Of a stretch of DNA of 64,000 nucleotides, positions 27,501-40,400 are shown one piece after another. The stretch is from Caprimulgus europaeus (taxonomy: Eukaryota > Chordata > Aves > Caprimulgiformes > Caprimulgidae): assembly GCA_907165065.1 (NCBI GenBank), contig OU015524.1, positions 61,111,295-61,175,294 on the forward strand. The letters are read 5' to 3'. Both the position numbers and the translations under genes were made by a program. The stretch's first letter is position 1. Each line of letters begins with the position of its first letter. Under the pieces are notes generated by a model. The model had not been told where the DNA came from, did no database searches, and saw only the letters and a list, made by a program, of their open reading frames with translations.

Positions 27501-28876
27501 TGCCGAGGCTTGTGCATTCTGCAGTCATGAAAGGTGCAAGAAATGTATTCGACATCTGTTAACTTAGCTTTAACGTACAAGATTCGAGCAAAGGCAAAAC
27601 CAAATCAGAAATACGAGTGTTGCAAAGGTTTGTGGCAATGCTGAGGTCTGTCTAAAAGAAGACAGTAGCAATTGCTGTAAAGTGATTATTTAACGTAGGC
27701 TGTAGGTCGGCAGCAGCCTGAGAAAGCCTGCCTGTGAACTCAGTGGTGTTTCCCCCACCTTCCCCTTTCTGCTGAGCCATTTCAGTAAAGCTGACAGATA
27801 GAAAACCCAGGGGATACCACAACAGAAAAAAAAGGGGTTGATTTTCTGTTGGGTATGTGGCTCAGGAATGGAGGGCAGACAGCCATTAGATCGGCTTAAG
27901 CTGCATGGAAGTGGGGCCTTGGGGCTTCTCCCTGCTTGGTTTCTCAGCCCTGGCTAGCTGTCCCTGCTCTGACTGGAGCCCCAGGCTTGTCACAGGAGCT
28001 GCTGGCCAGCGGGGCGTGGCAGGGCACTGACTGCCATCGCAGCGGCTGGAGCTGCATCTCAGCAGGGCCTGGTACCCGCCCCTCAGCTGGTCGCTCTTCC
28101 TCTTGGCCAGCTCAGTTAGAAAGCACAGAAAATTTGGGGCCCATTTTGAGCGAAACCTTGGCACTGCTGCCTGTGGCTGGCACCCCTGTGTGCGTGTGTG
28201 ATTGTATGAGGAACCAGACAGGGGTGGAGGGGATGAAAAATGTCCCACGGAGGTTTGATTTGATGGACTTGATTTTGCGGGGTTATTTTTCAGCCGTATC
28301 AGTTCTTCTGGCCGGTGCCGGTCCCTGTCTGATGTGGCGCAGGGGCTGGGCAGGGGTGGCTGCTGTAGCCACGCTGCCACCAAGCCCTGTGTCGCTGCTG
28401 AAACACAGCTAGCCCTGCTCTGGTGCTTGGCTTAATTTGTTTTGGCTTCCCTAGAGAAAGTAATTTGTTATGAAAACTAAAATGTGATAACATTACTTGA
28501 CTAATTCCTCCCTCATTAACCATATGATGTGCCAGAGGGAACTGGGTGGTTCCATTTTTCCTCAAGAATGCTGGATTTCAGTAACCTGTGGCGCTGTGCT
28601 AGTGCTGCGTGTCTATTTCGGTAGCCTGCACTGAAGCCTTTATTGAAGTTGTAAAGAAATGTTCATTTCCAGTTAAATTTTCACATTTGTATTTTAATAG
28701 GAATACTTAAATCTTGTAAAGTACTTTGAACATATCTTTCTGGAACACAGCATTATTACTTCATTAAAGCTCAGTGCTGCTGTGTCTCACAAAGTGTTAA
28801 GTTGATTTAGAAAAGTTAAAACTTCTCCCATTTTTTCTTAAAGGAATGCCTTCATTTAGTTGTTGATTGATAGTAG

Positions 28877-28880
<4 letters not shown>
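12538..28880. other. Long non-coding stretch, no gene recognised
   Basis: None of the open frames here carries a recognisable domain together with good splice sites. Features seen are an alternating AT run near 13799-13820, a homeodomain-type AATTAATTAA at 14587-14596, a pyrimidine-rich run at about 23121-23165, a T15 run at 23255-23269, and a GC-richer segment at 27886-28412 that is open on both strands (165 codons minus, 158 plus). The GC-rich segment has no recognisable protein motif. Most of this is likely intron or intergenic DNA. Confidence 0.65.
14430..14660. promoter_or_regulatory. Possible conserved non-coding element (weak)
   Basis: The segment is AT-rich but not low-complexity, lacks repeat signatures, and contains a TAAT-core palindrome, AATTAATTAA (14587-14596), of the type bound by homeodomain proteins. 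It reads like many vertebrate non-coding enhancers, but that is a stylistic judgement. Cross-species alignment would be needed to support it. Confidence 0.12.

Positions 28881-28921
<41 letters not shown>
28881..28921. repeat. (TA)20 microsatellite
   Basis: An uninterrupted TA dinucleotide run of 20 units plus one base, preceded by TTT and followed by GCAGCAG. It is self-complementary, so it can extrude as a cruciform, and it is likely polymorphic in length. Confidence 0.98.
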
Positions 28922-28924
<3 letters not shown>

Positions 28925-31900
28925 GCAGAAAACAGGGAAGAATTACATAACTATGTAGAGTTGCTCTGGTCTTGAAATAACTTATTACCAACGCATTTAT
29001 GCCTTAGACATCAGTTCATTGAAATGCCCTCCCTTTACGAAGGTTTTCATCTGTTCAGTTTGACAAGATGAGCCAAATTAGGGTTCAGTGGTAACTATAT
29101 TAATTGGAAAAATTGAACAATATTGGTCTTAATGTTTCCCCTTATAATTATGGGAAATACATGATCTTATTTGTGGTGGTGGTTCGCTACCCATATATCT
29201 AGTAATTATAATTGTTTAAAAGAAGTAAAAGAGAAATATATTTTTTCTGATGCTACATGAATTTTATTGGCAATTGGTAATGGTTGCAACAAATGTGCAT
29301 TTTGAAGAAGATTAAGTAAACAAACAAAAAGATAAAAATGTTGGTTGGCAGGCTGACAACTTGCTAGAGTTTCTGCTGACTCCTCTGAGTTTCCACTGTG
29401 ATCTCCTTCCTTTGAAAACAGGACAAACGGGTTCAAAACTATCTGGCTGTGCTGTCTAAATCGGCCGCTTTTCGCTGTCAGAGTAAATGAAGTTTGATTA
29501 AAGAGATGCTTTGAGCAAAGGTGGTGACAGATTTATGATCCGCAAAGCTTTACCTGGTGACCTGAGTCTCTAGGTATGGAATTATTCTATATTTAGAATG
29601 GAACAATTAAATATACCAGGAGCAACTGAGGGGTTTTTTTACAACTTGCCTAGCATTTATATTTATGCAGATAAAGACCGCACTTCGGTTTATGGATGAA
29701 AGCTTTACACTTTTTTTTTTTGTATGTGTGTGTGTATGTGTATCAAAGTCAGGTCAGAGTCCAAGTGCACAGATTCTAACCTAAGTATGTATCCTTTTAA
29801 TTTCATAATATGTTTTAAATAAAATGTAAATAACAGAGAATGCTGCTGAGTAAATTTAATTAACTGAATGCTTAGGAGAACTCCTTTAACAAAGTAAATA
29901 GTAAAACAAGGCAAAGACTCTCAACTCCTTGTTGTTATATATATATAAATAGATAAAAGCGGATATCTGATGCTAGTAATTTCCTGCATAGAGATGATGC
30001 TAACTGAATGCACTCTGATCTTGCACACTGATTTTTTTTTTTCTGTGTTTGTATGTGTGTTTTGTAGAACAGCAGAAGCCTTTAATGACGTCATCTAGCC
30101 ACTGATTGCTTTCATATCAATTTAAAGCATCTTAAAGAACTTACTATCAATTATAAGAACAGTGAGCTGTCAATAGTATTTTCTTTCTTAGTGATGGTTA
30201 AAACAATTAATATTAGTAAAAATCTGCAACTGTAAGTTCCTTATGTGTTGCAAGTAACTCTTTGACTTGATATTTTGGTTTGGAGTAAACACAAAGTTTG
30301 GACTTTAATTTAGGATCTCAAAATGAAATACTTTTACTTCTCCCTTCAATTCTTCAGCAAGGATATTTTTTAAGTATTTGATTGTGGATTTTTGCTGGCT
30401 TAGATGACTTCATATGTAAAGGCTGTTTCAAAGCGGGAAATTACTACGTTTGGATATTCTTAAGATTTGTGTTAATTTCAGAGGTAGTCCAATGCTTGTG
30501 AAAGTTCTGATGAATGTGTGGGTTAACGTGCTGCACGCATGGATGAGGATAATGTGTTGCTGCGCGATTTGTCCAGGTGCTGTATGCGTTTGCTGCCTTG
30601 GTAGTGCCCATATCATACTAGATACGGGTGAGAAGAGATGGCAGAGATGGAAAGAAAGCAGCACATCTGCGATGACTCTGGCAGGGAACACAACTTCCCC
30701 TGTGCTGCCCACAGCTCTGCGCTGGCTGGAGGGGCGGCCAGGTTGGCCATCATGCGGGGAGGTTGGTCTCTGCAGTGCTAGGAGAGGCACTTGATTCCCA
30801 CTCGGAAGTCTGTAAGCAGATCCCGTGTTTCTACTCCAGCCTGTCCAAATTTAAAAACCTTAGAGTTCCTTGAGCCCATCGTTTGGTAAGAGGAGAGACT
30901 ATTTTTACATGCAGTGTGTAAGGCCAATGTTACACAGTCCAAGAGTATTACAAGAAAGTGTTGGTATGTGTAAAAAAAAATACGCATATGACTAAGTTTA
31001 TATTAATGCATTTATGTGAAAAGTTGTTTTTAAAAAAGAGTTTGTGTTGTATCAAATCCAGGTTTAAATAATGAAGTCCAAGATTCTCCAGTTACTGATG
31101 AGTTTCTTACATGGTGCTATTGTAATTTTTGGAAGAGAAGCAGGAGTGACCTCATTCGAATCAAGGGGTATGGCTTTTTTCCACTGTCTCCTGGAACTGG
31201 TCTGAGAGAGAGAAACAGATGTACTCCATATCCCTCCACAAAACTACCGAGGCTCCACATTTACAAAGCCCCCATTGAAATGTGCTAGTCCTTCTCAAAT
31301 AATTAAAAATGATAAATGAATTGTCAAGTTTATAAAACTGTATGCTTTGCTTGACAACACTTTCTTTCTCTTTAGCATGGTAAATTACATGAAAAAAATT
31401 TAGAAGCCATTCTGGTTGTCAGTTTCTAGGACTATTCTAGGCCTTAGTACCAGAAATCTGTTCATTTTCTTTACATTAATTTCCCCCAGAGGGGAAGAAA
31501 TGAGCAGTGCAGTGCTGTGTTAGCATAGCCACGCTTCCTACTGCTTCTGCAGGTCATAACAGTAATTCTCCAGCTTACTCTCCCTGTAGAAAATTAGTTG
31601 ATAACATGAGTGATCAGCTCTAGCAGAAATAACAGGCGAGGGGAATGGTGAAGAGTAAGGCAGATGCTAGGTCAAAAAAACCACTGGCAGGTGGTAAAAC
31701 AGAGACTTCTTTGGGGGAATTTTTGAACTAGTGGCAAGGAGGTTGGCACAAATGAAGCTGCTGAGAGGTGGGAGGATGAAGGAAGATAGATATGCAGTTG
31801 GCCTAGAGCAGCTATGACATGTATGGCCTCAGATATGTTCTCAAGCACTCAGTTCCTTCCTTGCCACATCAAGCAGGCTTGGGGGCACATAAGTCTCAGG

Positions 31901-34900
31901 GGCAGTAGTGTCTGAGAACTTCAGTTTTGGTTGCTATGGCTCTTTGTTGGACAGCAGGTGTTATCTCCACAAGAAACTTGATTTTAGTGTTGTGTGCCTT
32001 TGCAGGGACTCACACACTTTGCTAGAGGCCCGGCGTGTTCAGGGAGCAGGGTGCTGGCTGTGCTGGTGGCATTAGGGGGACGCCAACAGAATCTGTATCG
32101 CTTCAGGTTAATTTATAGGCAAGGGCTTGTTTGCAGCTGCAGCAGGTAGATTAAACTGTGCAGCATCTTCCTTAGCCTGTGACAGGGAGCATTCGTGCCA
32201 TGGAGCATTGCAAGTGGCTTCCCCCGTACATTTGCCTTAAATGATGGTGCAGGAATGTTGGGCTGTTTCTTAAGAGGCAGAGGTAGGGCCGTACTGCTGA
32301 GAATTTGGAAGATGGAATATAATAGAAACCAGGCTGAAATGACATCATTCTTTTCGGCTTCATAAGCACACACTGCATGTGTGGACAGTGCACAGATGTT
32401 TTGCTTTGATAACTTGCTGTGTAGGTTTATGGCCTCTGATCGTCAATAATTAAAGAGGTTGGCTTTATTTTGAACTGCATGAAATTCTGTGGAAGCATGT
32501 ATCAAACTTCATTTTACATCTCTGCTATGTTTAGGGTGTTCTAGTCATAAAAATTCACTACTTTAGTACTTAGTATTTTAAGGGCTTTTTAAAATTACTC
32601 CTCCTCTTCCTTTTTTTTAGTTGCTAATTGTTTCCAGATATTTATTTCACTATGATGAAGACCTCTGTTGACAGTTTCCTTTTAATTTTTCCTTTATTTT
32701 CTTTTTCTTTCTTTAAGTACAATGTGTAGGGTGGTGTTTTGATTTAATTCTCTTACTAGAAAGTTGGAGAAGTGAACTTTGAACACATGATGTTTGTTGC
32801 CATCAGGATTTCCTGCCAACAGTGTCTGATACCACAAAAAGGAGAAAAGAAAAAAAAAAAGATGAAATCTCTGGAGAGCTTTCTAATGGTTTGTCTTAGT
32901 TTACTCTTGTATTCCAGACTACACTCTATTGTGTCTAAGAGCAGGATTCATATATGCTGCCCAAATCTGCTGATTGCTAGAGAACAGCTTTGCTAGATGA
33001 ACGTAACATTCCATAGGTTTCTCCCTTTTATGGTCTCAGTTACAAATAGTTTTTTAGTTCCAGTATGGTTTAGTGAATGTATTCTGCTTTTAAATAGATG
33101 TTCAACATATGTGTGTCTGCTTTAACAAAGGGCCAACAAGCCATCAATCAGATCAAAAAATAATTTTTCAGTTTGACTATATAATCCTACTAAATGGAGT
33201 TTATTTTTCCTTGTATGTCTTTTCTCTTGTTTGCCAAAATTCCTGTTCTTTACTATTATCCCCAAGTTTCCTGAGAACCTCCCAATCAAATGACCAGGCC
33301 CCTATTTTGGTCTTTTGTGTTGATTCAGAAATGCCATAAATTGAGAAGAAGAGGGAATTAAGCAGTTACATAAATACAGTGGAGATGATTGTAGCTGTAG
33401 CAGACTGCTTCAGCTGTGAACCAGCCGTGATTTACAGTAGTGCGCAGCTTGTGTTTCTGTACGAAAGATTTGTGTTCCCTCCAGTGAAAGACATCAATAA
33501 AATGGAAGAAATTCTTCATTTTATATTGTATGAAGAAGGCTGTGCTGAGTTCTCAAAAAACCCAAAACCAAACAACAAAAAACCCCAACTGCAAAACAAC
33601 ACCAAAACCAACACAAACCCATGTCCAAATTCCCTACGCTTGTTGTAAAATCTCATCCCTTCAAAGAAGCTTTAGGTCAGAGGCCTTACGTGGGTGAGGG
33701 AAATACTCCCCTCTTCCATCCTTAAATTGTGGCATCTCTCCTGTTTGCAGAGGGTCATCTTCGTCCTTGTGATGGAAACATCAGCTCTCTTTCTGCTGAT
33801 GAGCTTTTTTCTCTTTCAAATCCCCATTAGTAAGCTCCTGTGTTGTCCAGCACTCTCATCGTTGTCTTCCTTTGCATGGCAGAAGCATGTGATGTTTGTT
33901 GTAAATGTTCTAGACTATTATTTAGTTCTAGTTCTAAAACATTATTTAGTTCCCAGAGTTACTGGCTCTTCTGCATTACGTATAACTTGCCAGCTGTCTG
34001 TTTGTTTGATCATAAAAACAGAAAAAGCCATCTGGGTTGACCACTCTCATCTACCAATTGATAGCTTAGTTTATTCTATTTCAATAACAATATTTTTAGT
34101 ATGCTCTGATTTATCTAGTCAGTCAACAATGCTGCTTCTTTCTCACCCCTCTTAGTTTTTTCTAAGCAAGGGCAAAAAAATAAAATGTTAGCCTATAGCA
34201 GATATAGTTCACTTGGCTAAATTGTCAGGCATGCTTCATCTTTAGATATAAATTGTTAAATGTTGATTTGGTCCCTTCTTGCTTTTTCTGAGGAGGAAAG
34301 CTTTTTTTGGAAGCTGATCTGCAAATCCAGTAGTAAGTTTTCTCTTAGAGGAAAATAAGGAAACATAAACAAAAAATTTTTCAATACAAACTTGTGGTTT
34401 AATCTTTCACACTATGCAATATAAAAATTGATAAGCTCATTTTTTGGTGAATTGGCTTTAGTAGGTGGCAGTGATTGAATTTTTAGTCTTATGTTTTTGT
34501 CCTAAGTTCATTACTGATGCAGGAAATACTAAATGGGAGAGGAGGAAAATAGATGAACTATAAATCTTGTGTCAGTAATTGATAGCTAGGTGGAGGCATC
34601 CATCTGACGCTGCCGGCCTTTATACACACCCAGCTCCAGGTGATTCAGAAAGAGACTTTTACACAGAGCCAGTGAAGAAAGGGAGGGAGGTTGACATGGT
34701 AGTGGTGATCATGTTCTGGTCATCTCAGATGTTGCTTGCTTTGTGCTTAAAGAAACCCTATGAAGTTACCCTTTTCAGAATCACCTTTTAAAGATAAATT
34801 TGGTTGGTTAGTTTTTTTAAAGTTTGATTAAAATCTGAGTGTAACCAATGATGACAGTTTTAAAAAATCAAGATCGGATTTTCAGCAAACTCTTGGAATA

Positions 34901-36665
34901 AAATTTAGTTAATTAGTTTTTAACTGAAATAATTTTACACACTTATGCTTATGTTTGGCTGTGTGTTTTTTGAGAGGAGAGTGTGCATTATTGGTTTGTA
35001 CTGGCTAAAGTCTTTACCATATAGAAAGATTTACTTTCATACAGTTGCTGCTTTCAGTTCTTGCTTCTCTTCTAACACTTGGGATCTTGCAGTATCTTTG
35101 TTAATATTCTATATGTTAATATACCTATGTTAATATTCTAGCTACTTGATGGTGAGCAATTACTCAGTAAACTGCTTTCACTGCTAAGGGCGTGCACCCA
35201 ATTATCCAGTAATGAAAAGCCTGTGTTTTTCTTGCTTCCACCCTGATGGGGCATCAGCTTGACAGGAGTGGCATTAAAATTATTGTATGCAAGCATTCAG
35301 CACCCTCCCCAGGAAAGCATCCCTTATCTTGCTTTAACTGCATTCCTGCAATGTCACTGCTTCCATTACAGAGAGTTTGGCTAAGATCATCCCACCTGTA
35401 GACGTCCTTTTAACCAAAGCATTCAGGATCTTGAGCTTACTCGAAAAAATAATGGAATATGAAAATAAAAAGGATTTTTAATTAGCTCTTGAGGTTTGAA
35501 CTTTTATGATGTTTGGGTTGTGTGAATTTCCTTCATCCCTCAAATTAAGTTTAGAAATTTTCTCTTTTCTTTGAAAATACGTGACTCCCTATAACTGGGC
35601 TGTGGGAAGAAGCAGCACAAGTATGATTCACCCTGAATTTTGCAGGAATTGGCAGTGCTGTGAAAAGCAGGGGGGAATGGGTGCATTGCATGGTGTTCCC
35701 CCCCTGTTCCCCATGCAGAGCAGCAGTGTGGTGCTCTGTGCTACCTCGCCTTCCTCGGCTTAATTTCCCCCTTGCACTAACCTGAGAAGCTGCGTATGGA
35801 GATGGTATGATACTGGCAAAAATGTTTGATGAGGTTAAAGATATTTTCTCACATGTCAGTGTGTGGCTCTGACTAACAGTGTCCATCGCTGGAGAAGAAA
35901 GCAGTCATTATGAAAAGGCTGTGGGATGAGAAGAGAAGGTAGGAAGGAGACCAGCCTCCCTGCAAGGAGACGGCAGACCCAGTTTTACAGGCAGAACCTG
36001 TAGGACAACTGCAGATGAACCTCTGCTGAAGACATGCAAAGGCAACAGCCCTCTCTAAGCTTAAAACTAGCTGGTAGTGCCTAAAGGATGAGTGTCTGCC
36101 CAGAGGACCTGCTGCTGAAGGCAAGGAGGGTGTTTCAGGCTGCATCTTGAGCTGTTTTTCCAAAAAGGGGTGTGTGCACGTATGTGTTTTGGTCGAGAAG
36201 TGAGTTTGTGTCCTCACCTCGGCTGTGAGGCAGTGACGTCTCTTTTCCATCAGGGCTGGAGAGCCAGGGATGCCTGTCCTGCCCTCCGCTCACATGAATC
36301 ACTTGTCCTTTCCTGTCCTTTTTTTTCATCCTCTCTGTGCTTCCCACTCTAGCACAGAAATGTATTTTCTGCCCTGTCTTGTAGTGGCTTTCTGCAGTAA
36401 GGTCTGAAGGTGAAGGTTTCCAATAAAACAGAAAAAGTAGTGTTGAAAGCCAAGCAGCAGGCAACAACTTTGCCAAGGGGGCCTAGAGTTAAAAATTTGT
36501 AAAGGAAATAAGGTTCCCTGGAATTAAAGTGGAAATACATTTCCACTTAATTTCAACAGGCTGCCCTAACAAATTGTAATGTCTCTACTTGGCTGACAAT
36601 GCAGAAATAACCCATGAACTAAAAGAAAAGTTTACTTCGGAAGGTGGCTCTCTTAAATTATTTAC
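28922..36665. other. Non-coding stretch between microsatellite and candidate exon
   Basis: No supported gene. A TG-rich run lies at about 29719-29742, a degenerate short duplication (TTATTTAGTTC words) at about 33915-33955, and an A/C-rich low-complexity tract at 33554-33620. If the minus-strand exon at 36666-36817 is real, this stretch is its downstream intron or gene body, but I found no second exon with comparable splice sites. Confidence 0.6.
33554..33620. repeat. A/C-rich low-complexity tract
   Basis: The tract is built almost entirely of AAAAC, CCAAAA and ACCAAC words with hardly any G or T. Similar tracts lie at about 1861-1910, 37098-37163 and 47337-47370. Confidence 0.8.
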
Positions 36666-36817
36666 CTTGGCTTCATCCTCTCCCGAACTGGGGAAAACAT
36701 AATAGTGTTTCCCTCTCTTGATCCCTGTCTTGGCTGGTTGCTGCGATGCTTTTGGATATAATGAAGCCTTCTTAGCACAGTAGAGAACTTCCAACATAGC
36801 AAAACTGATTGCCAAAC
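36666..36817 (-). CDS. Candidate internal coding exon, unidentified membrane-type protein
   Basis: On the minus strand a T16 tract ends in AG at 36819-36818, an ideal acceptor. A 152-nt segment follows, ending GCCAAG directly before GTAAAT at 36665, a good donor. The segment is two bases plus 50 sense codons in one frame, while the other frames contain stops. The peptide starts with a hydrophobic run (LAISFAMLEVLYCA), continues with basic residues (AKKA, IKRGKHYY) and ends acidic (GEDEAK). That pattern fits the end of a membrane helix followed by a cytosolic tail, with the helix start in the preceding exon. Codons include two TCG serines, in a CpG-poor neighbourhood. I do not recognise the family. 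TM4 of ionotropic glutamate receptors has a similar feel but does not match. A chance open segment between good splice sites remains possible. Confidence 0.42.
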
Positions 36818-37097
36818 CTAAAAAAAAAAAAAAAAGGTCTGCATCCAGTAATGAACTTCCTGTGATCTTGGATGCCATATCCCTTTTGTGCTATGGCAAT
36901 AACTTTTCCACATGTTTTTATAAAGTGCTTTGAATTTTTTTTGGTGACATAATTCGCATAAATGTTCTGAGTGCTCTCTTTACCCAACCCTGACCTCACC
37001 CCACTATGGAGCTTCTTTAGTATATTTTCCTGTGCTGAAAACTACCAAGGACTTCAGGCATCGTTTTCCTACATGCAGTGAAATTAAAGCACTATTT

Positions 37098-37162
37098 AAA
37101 AAAGCCCCAACCAACCAAACAACAAAACCAAAAAAAAAGCGTCCCCCAAAACCACTCCACCC
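37098..37162. repeat. A/C-rich tract abutting CR1
   Basis: The run of AACCAACC and AACAAAACC words ends where recognisable CR1 sequence begins. It is not part of CR1, so it may mark the insertion site or a separate low-complexity expansion. Confidence 0.7.
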
Positions 37163-37458
37163 CTGCAAACAGGGGCCTACAAGAAGCCTGGGGAGGGATT
37201 TTTTTATAAGTGCAGGTAGTGATAGAACAAGGGGAAATGGCTTTAAGCTGAAAGAGGGTAGGTTTAGATTAGATATTAGGAAGAAATTTGTGACTGTGAG
37301 AGTGGTGAGACACTGGAACAGGTTGCCCAGAGAAGCTGTGGATGCCCCCTCCCTGGAAGTGTTCCAGGCCAGGTTGGATGAGGCTTTGAGCAACCTGGTC
37401 TAGGGGAAGGTGTCCCTGCCCATGGCACTGGGGTTGGAACTAGATGGTCTTTAAGGTG
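37163..37458 (+). mobile_element. CR1 LINE 3' fragment (sense)
   Basis: The fragment starts near 'GGGGCCTACAAGAAGCCTGG' and runs through the C-terminal end of CR1 ORF2 into the 3' UTR, stopping within GATGGTCTTTAAGG. The translated frame contains GNGFKLKEGRFRLDIR and [20 protein letters not shown], the typical CR1 endonuclease-reverse transcriptase tail. It is heavily 5'-truncated, as CR1 copies usually are, and lacks the terminal ATTCTATG-type repeats. The reading frame is still largely open, so the copy is not among the oldest, but it is far too short to be active. Confidence 0.93.
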
Positions 37459-40400
37459 CAGTGTTGTCACAACAGCTGGTAGAAACAACCTTAGACCAAG
37501 GCATCTTCTGTTAAGCAGAGAAATATTAACTACACTGGAAGTTCCTGAAAGTGGGTGGTTTCTACCACCAAGCTCAGTAATGCTTTGTCATAATGAAAAA
37601 ACGATACTGTCTGCAAGTCAAGATGGAAAGCATCTCCTCACATCTGTTTGTCCAAGCTTGGGAAAAGGTGCCAGTGGATGAGTGGAGCAAGTCCTGCTGT
37701 GGCCGTGCTCATACTTGAAGGAAAAGCTTTAAATGCCAGCAAATGCCAAGGCGTCTTTCATGAAGTTAGTTTTAATTCATTTTTAGACTTGATTAATAGT
37801 TACTGTAATATTTGCCTTGCACATTTTTTAATGGAATGCTTTATAAAACTTGTTTAATATGTGATCCCTTCTGTGTAATTGTGCTCTCATACAATGTCTT
37901 TGGTGAGAATGAACCAGCACAGTTTTACCCAGAATTGTTTGGAAGACACCAGTGTGGAAAGCAGAGATGACTCACAGTGCCTTGGAGGAAGAAGAGCTAG
38001 CACATAACCACAGAGCATGGCATTATCTCTATGCCAAAGCTGCCCGAGAAAGCCAGCATGTTTTCCACTTTGCTATTTGAGGAAAAAATGTGCGGCTCAG
38101 AAATACTGGCTCTTTAAGCAATCCTGATAATCCTGTTAACTTGATGAGTTTAGAACAGGTAGCATGGAGGCATGTGAATCAAAAGAAGGTGGTAGTTCCC
38201 ATCTAGAAACCATTGTTATTTTTATTTGATGAATAAATACATATGAAATGTTCTCCTCATTTGCCAGCAGACTCCTCTGGGTGAATAAACTTGGTTGCAT
38301 AACAAGAATGTGGTATGTGATAGAGCACATAGTTAGATAATAGGTATTTCTGCATAAATTTATTTTCTATGTAATCCCATGAGTCTGCACTCGTATTTCT
38401 TTAGGAATATCTATATGGCATCTGTTTCTACTGCTGGTGGTTTGCCAGATGCCTGTAAATGCAGAATGTTTATTGCAAGTGAAATAATAAGTATCTCTTA
38501 CTTCTCAGTTTCATTTGTTTTCTATTTGTATTTAGTGTGATAGGATTCATGCTGATGAAGGTGGCTTGACTTCACAGGCAGAACTAGGTGAAAAACACAT
38601 CAATTAAGTCTTCATTTTGATGTCTTTACAATAAAAATCAATCTTTTAAACCATATGTTGAATATTTTCTTTTGAGGACGTGTTTTATTTAAATTAGTTT
38701 GGCAGTTCCTTTCATGTGTAGTGGCCTTTACTTTTGCTTACACAGAGAATACAATAAGAAGTGGGTTACCTTCTGTTTTGGGTCCTATTTCTTTTTCTCA
38801 CCTCCTGAAAGATGTAAAGACCTATTGCTGTTGTGGTGCGCTGTCCTGGGACCTGGGCCTGTTCTCGTGGAGATCTCTTGCTGCTGAACTTCTTCCTACC
38901 TAAGTGTGCAAGTTTGGTTACCGAGCTCAAGCCATGTTCCTTGTGTCTTCCAAGGAAAAGGTGAAAGACCTCATGAAACGCTGGATTTGGCTTGTGGGCT
39001 GCCAGTTGTGCCAATTGCTTTACTTAGTAAAAATAAGAAAAAAAAATGATATAGATAGGAGCAGGAGGTTGGCATTGGCCATAGAAGTCATGCTGAAGGA
39101 GGTGTTTAGGAGTTAATGATGCACAAGGGTTAGTACTCAGTTTCCAAGGATCTGAAGAAGAAGGCTTTGAAGAACCTGTGTGATTGTGGAGCTTAGAGTT
39201 GCATTCAGGCTAACAGGGTATTGCAAGCAGATTGTCTTGTGGGCAGGAAAAAGCCCTAAATGAAGATTAAGCCTATAATTTAGTCCACTGGTTAATAGTG
39301 AAATGTCAGGGTGACTTCATTTGAAAATGTCTATCAAGGTGTGAATCTTCTTTGCCTTGATGAAACCACCTGAAATGGTGATTGGTGGTTGGCATTGACT
39401 GTGAGAAGTCAGTAAGTCTGCTTTCTAAACTCTTTCGTCCTTGGAAGAAGTTGATTTGGGGTGTTAATATTGTGGGAGACATCTACTGGGCTCTCAACAG
39501 ATTAGTATCTGATGAACAAACATTTTTTTACACCTGTAATTTCAATAATACGTGATTCCGCTTTCACTTTCTACACCTCCTACCCTGTATTTCACTAAGT
39601 GGTGTGCCAGAAGATGAGCTTTCTTTAGATATGTAAACAAGAAGCTGTGGTGCAAATTACAGAAGATTGCAAAGCCTTGATTTGGTTTTCTCTGTGCTGT
39701 GAGCAAAGAACAACGATTTAAGAATTGACACACTCATCATTTTTTTTTTAACTGCAACTAAAGAGCTGTTCTGTTGAGGCTGATTGTTTCACATGCCAGT
39801 GGTTGAGACGCAGCGTCAGATTATTCCTGCTGATAGCGTGAATATCCTCATTTATCCTTTCTTTTCTTCTGCTGAGGATAATTTGGGCTTTCATTTTCCC
39901 TCCTGTCCTCACCTTGTTTAGGTGGCCTGTGAATAGGAGCCCTTGCTGTGTGTCAGATGTTTTATACAAGGTCTGCCGGGGCAGGCATCTGCTCTGAGAA
40001 TGATCCTGCGTATCATCCTTTGGTGTTCTTGGGTCTTTTTCCACCTAGAATCTGCTGTTCCTAGGGGAAAATGTGAAAATGTTTCAGGGTTGCAAAAAAG
40101 ATTCAAGGCTGATTTCAGGCCTGTATACGGCAGAAGGGGAAATTGCAGGGGGGAGAAGAAATATTTTGTCATTGGTCACAGTTGGTGCTCCTGCTGAATA
40201 CGTGGATGGGTACATATGGAGCGAGCACATGCGCAGGCACTCCCTATAGAGAGAGCGCGTACGCATACTTAGGCCATATGTTCATTATTTTGGAAGTTTA
40301 GTTTTCTCCTGCATTTTTATCAAGCTTTTAACAGGGCTATTTTAATTGGGATGAAATATAACTGTAGGACAGTAACTTAAGACGCAAACTCTGTGTTTTC

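Noticed and set aside
27886-28412. Segment open on both strands (165 codons minus, 158 plus)
   Set aside because: The local GC-rich composition has few stop codons on either strand. Neither translation shows motifs, a signal peptide or conserved spacing.
36135-36476. Minus-strand frame with a signal-peptide-like start (MAKLLPAAWLSTLLFLFYW)
   Set aside because: The hydrophobic start is the only attractive feature. The rest is low-information sequence, and neither splice sites nor a family match support it.
37004-37393. Minus-strand 129-codon frame across the CR1 fragment
   Set aside because: It is the antisense shadow of the CR1 ORF2 tail and has no independent signature.
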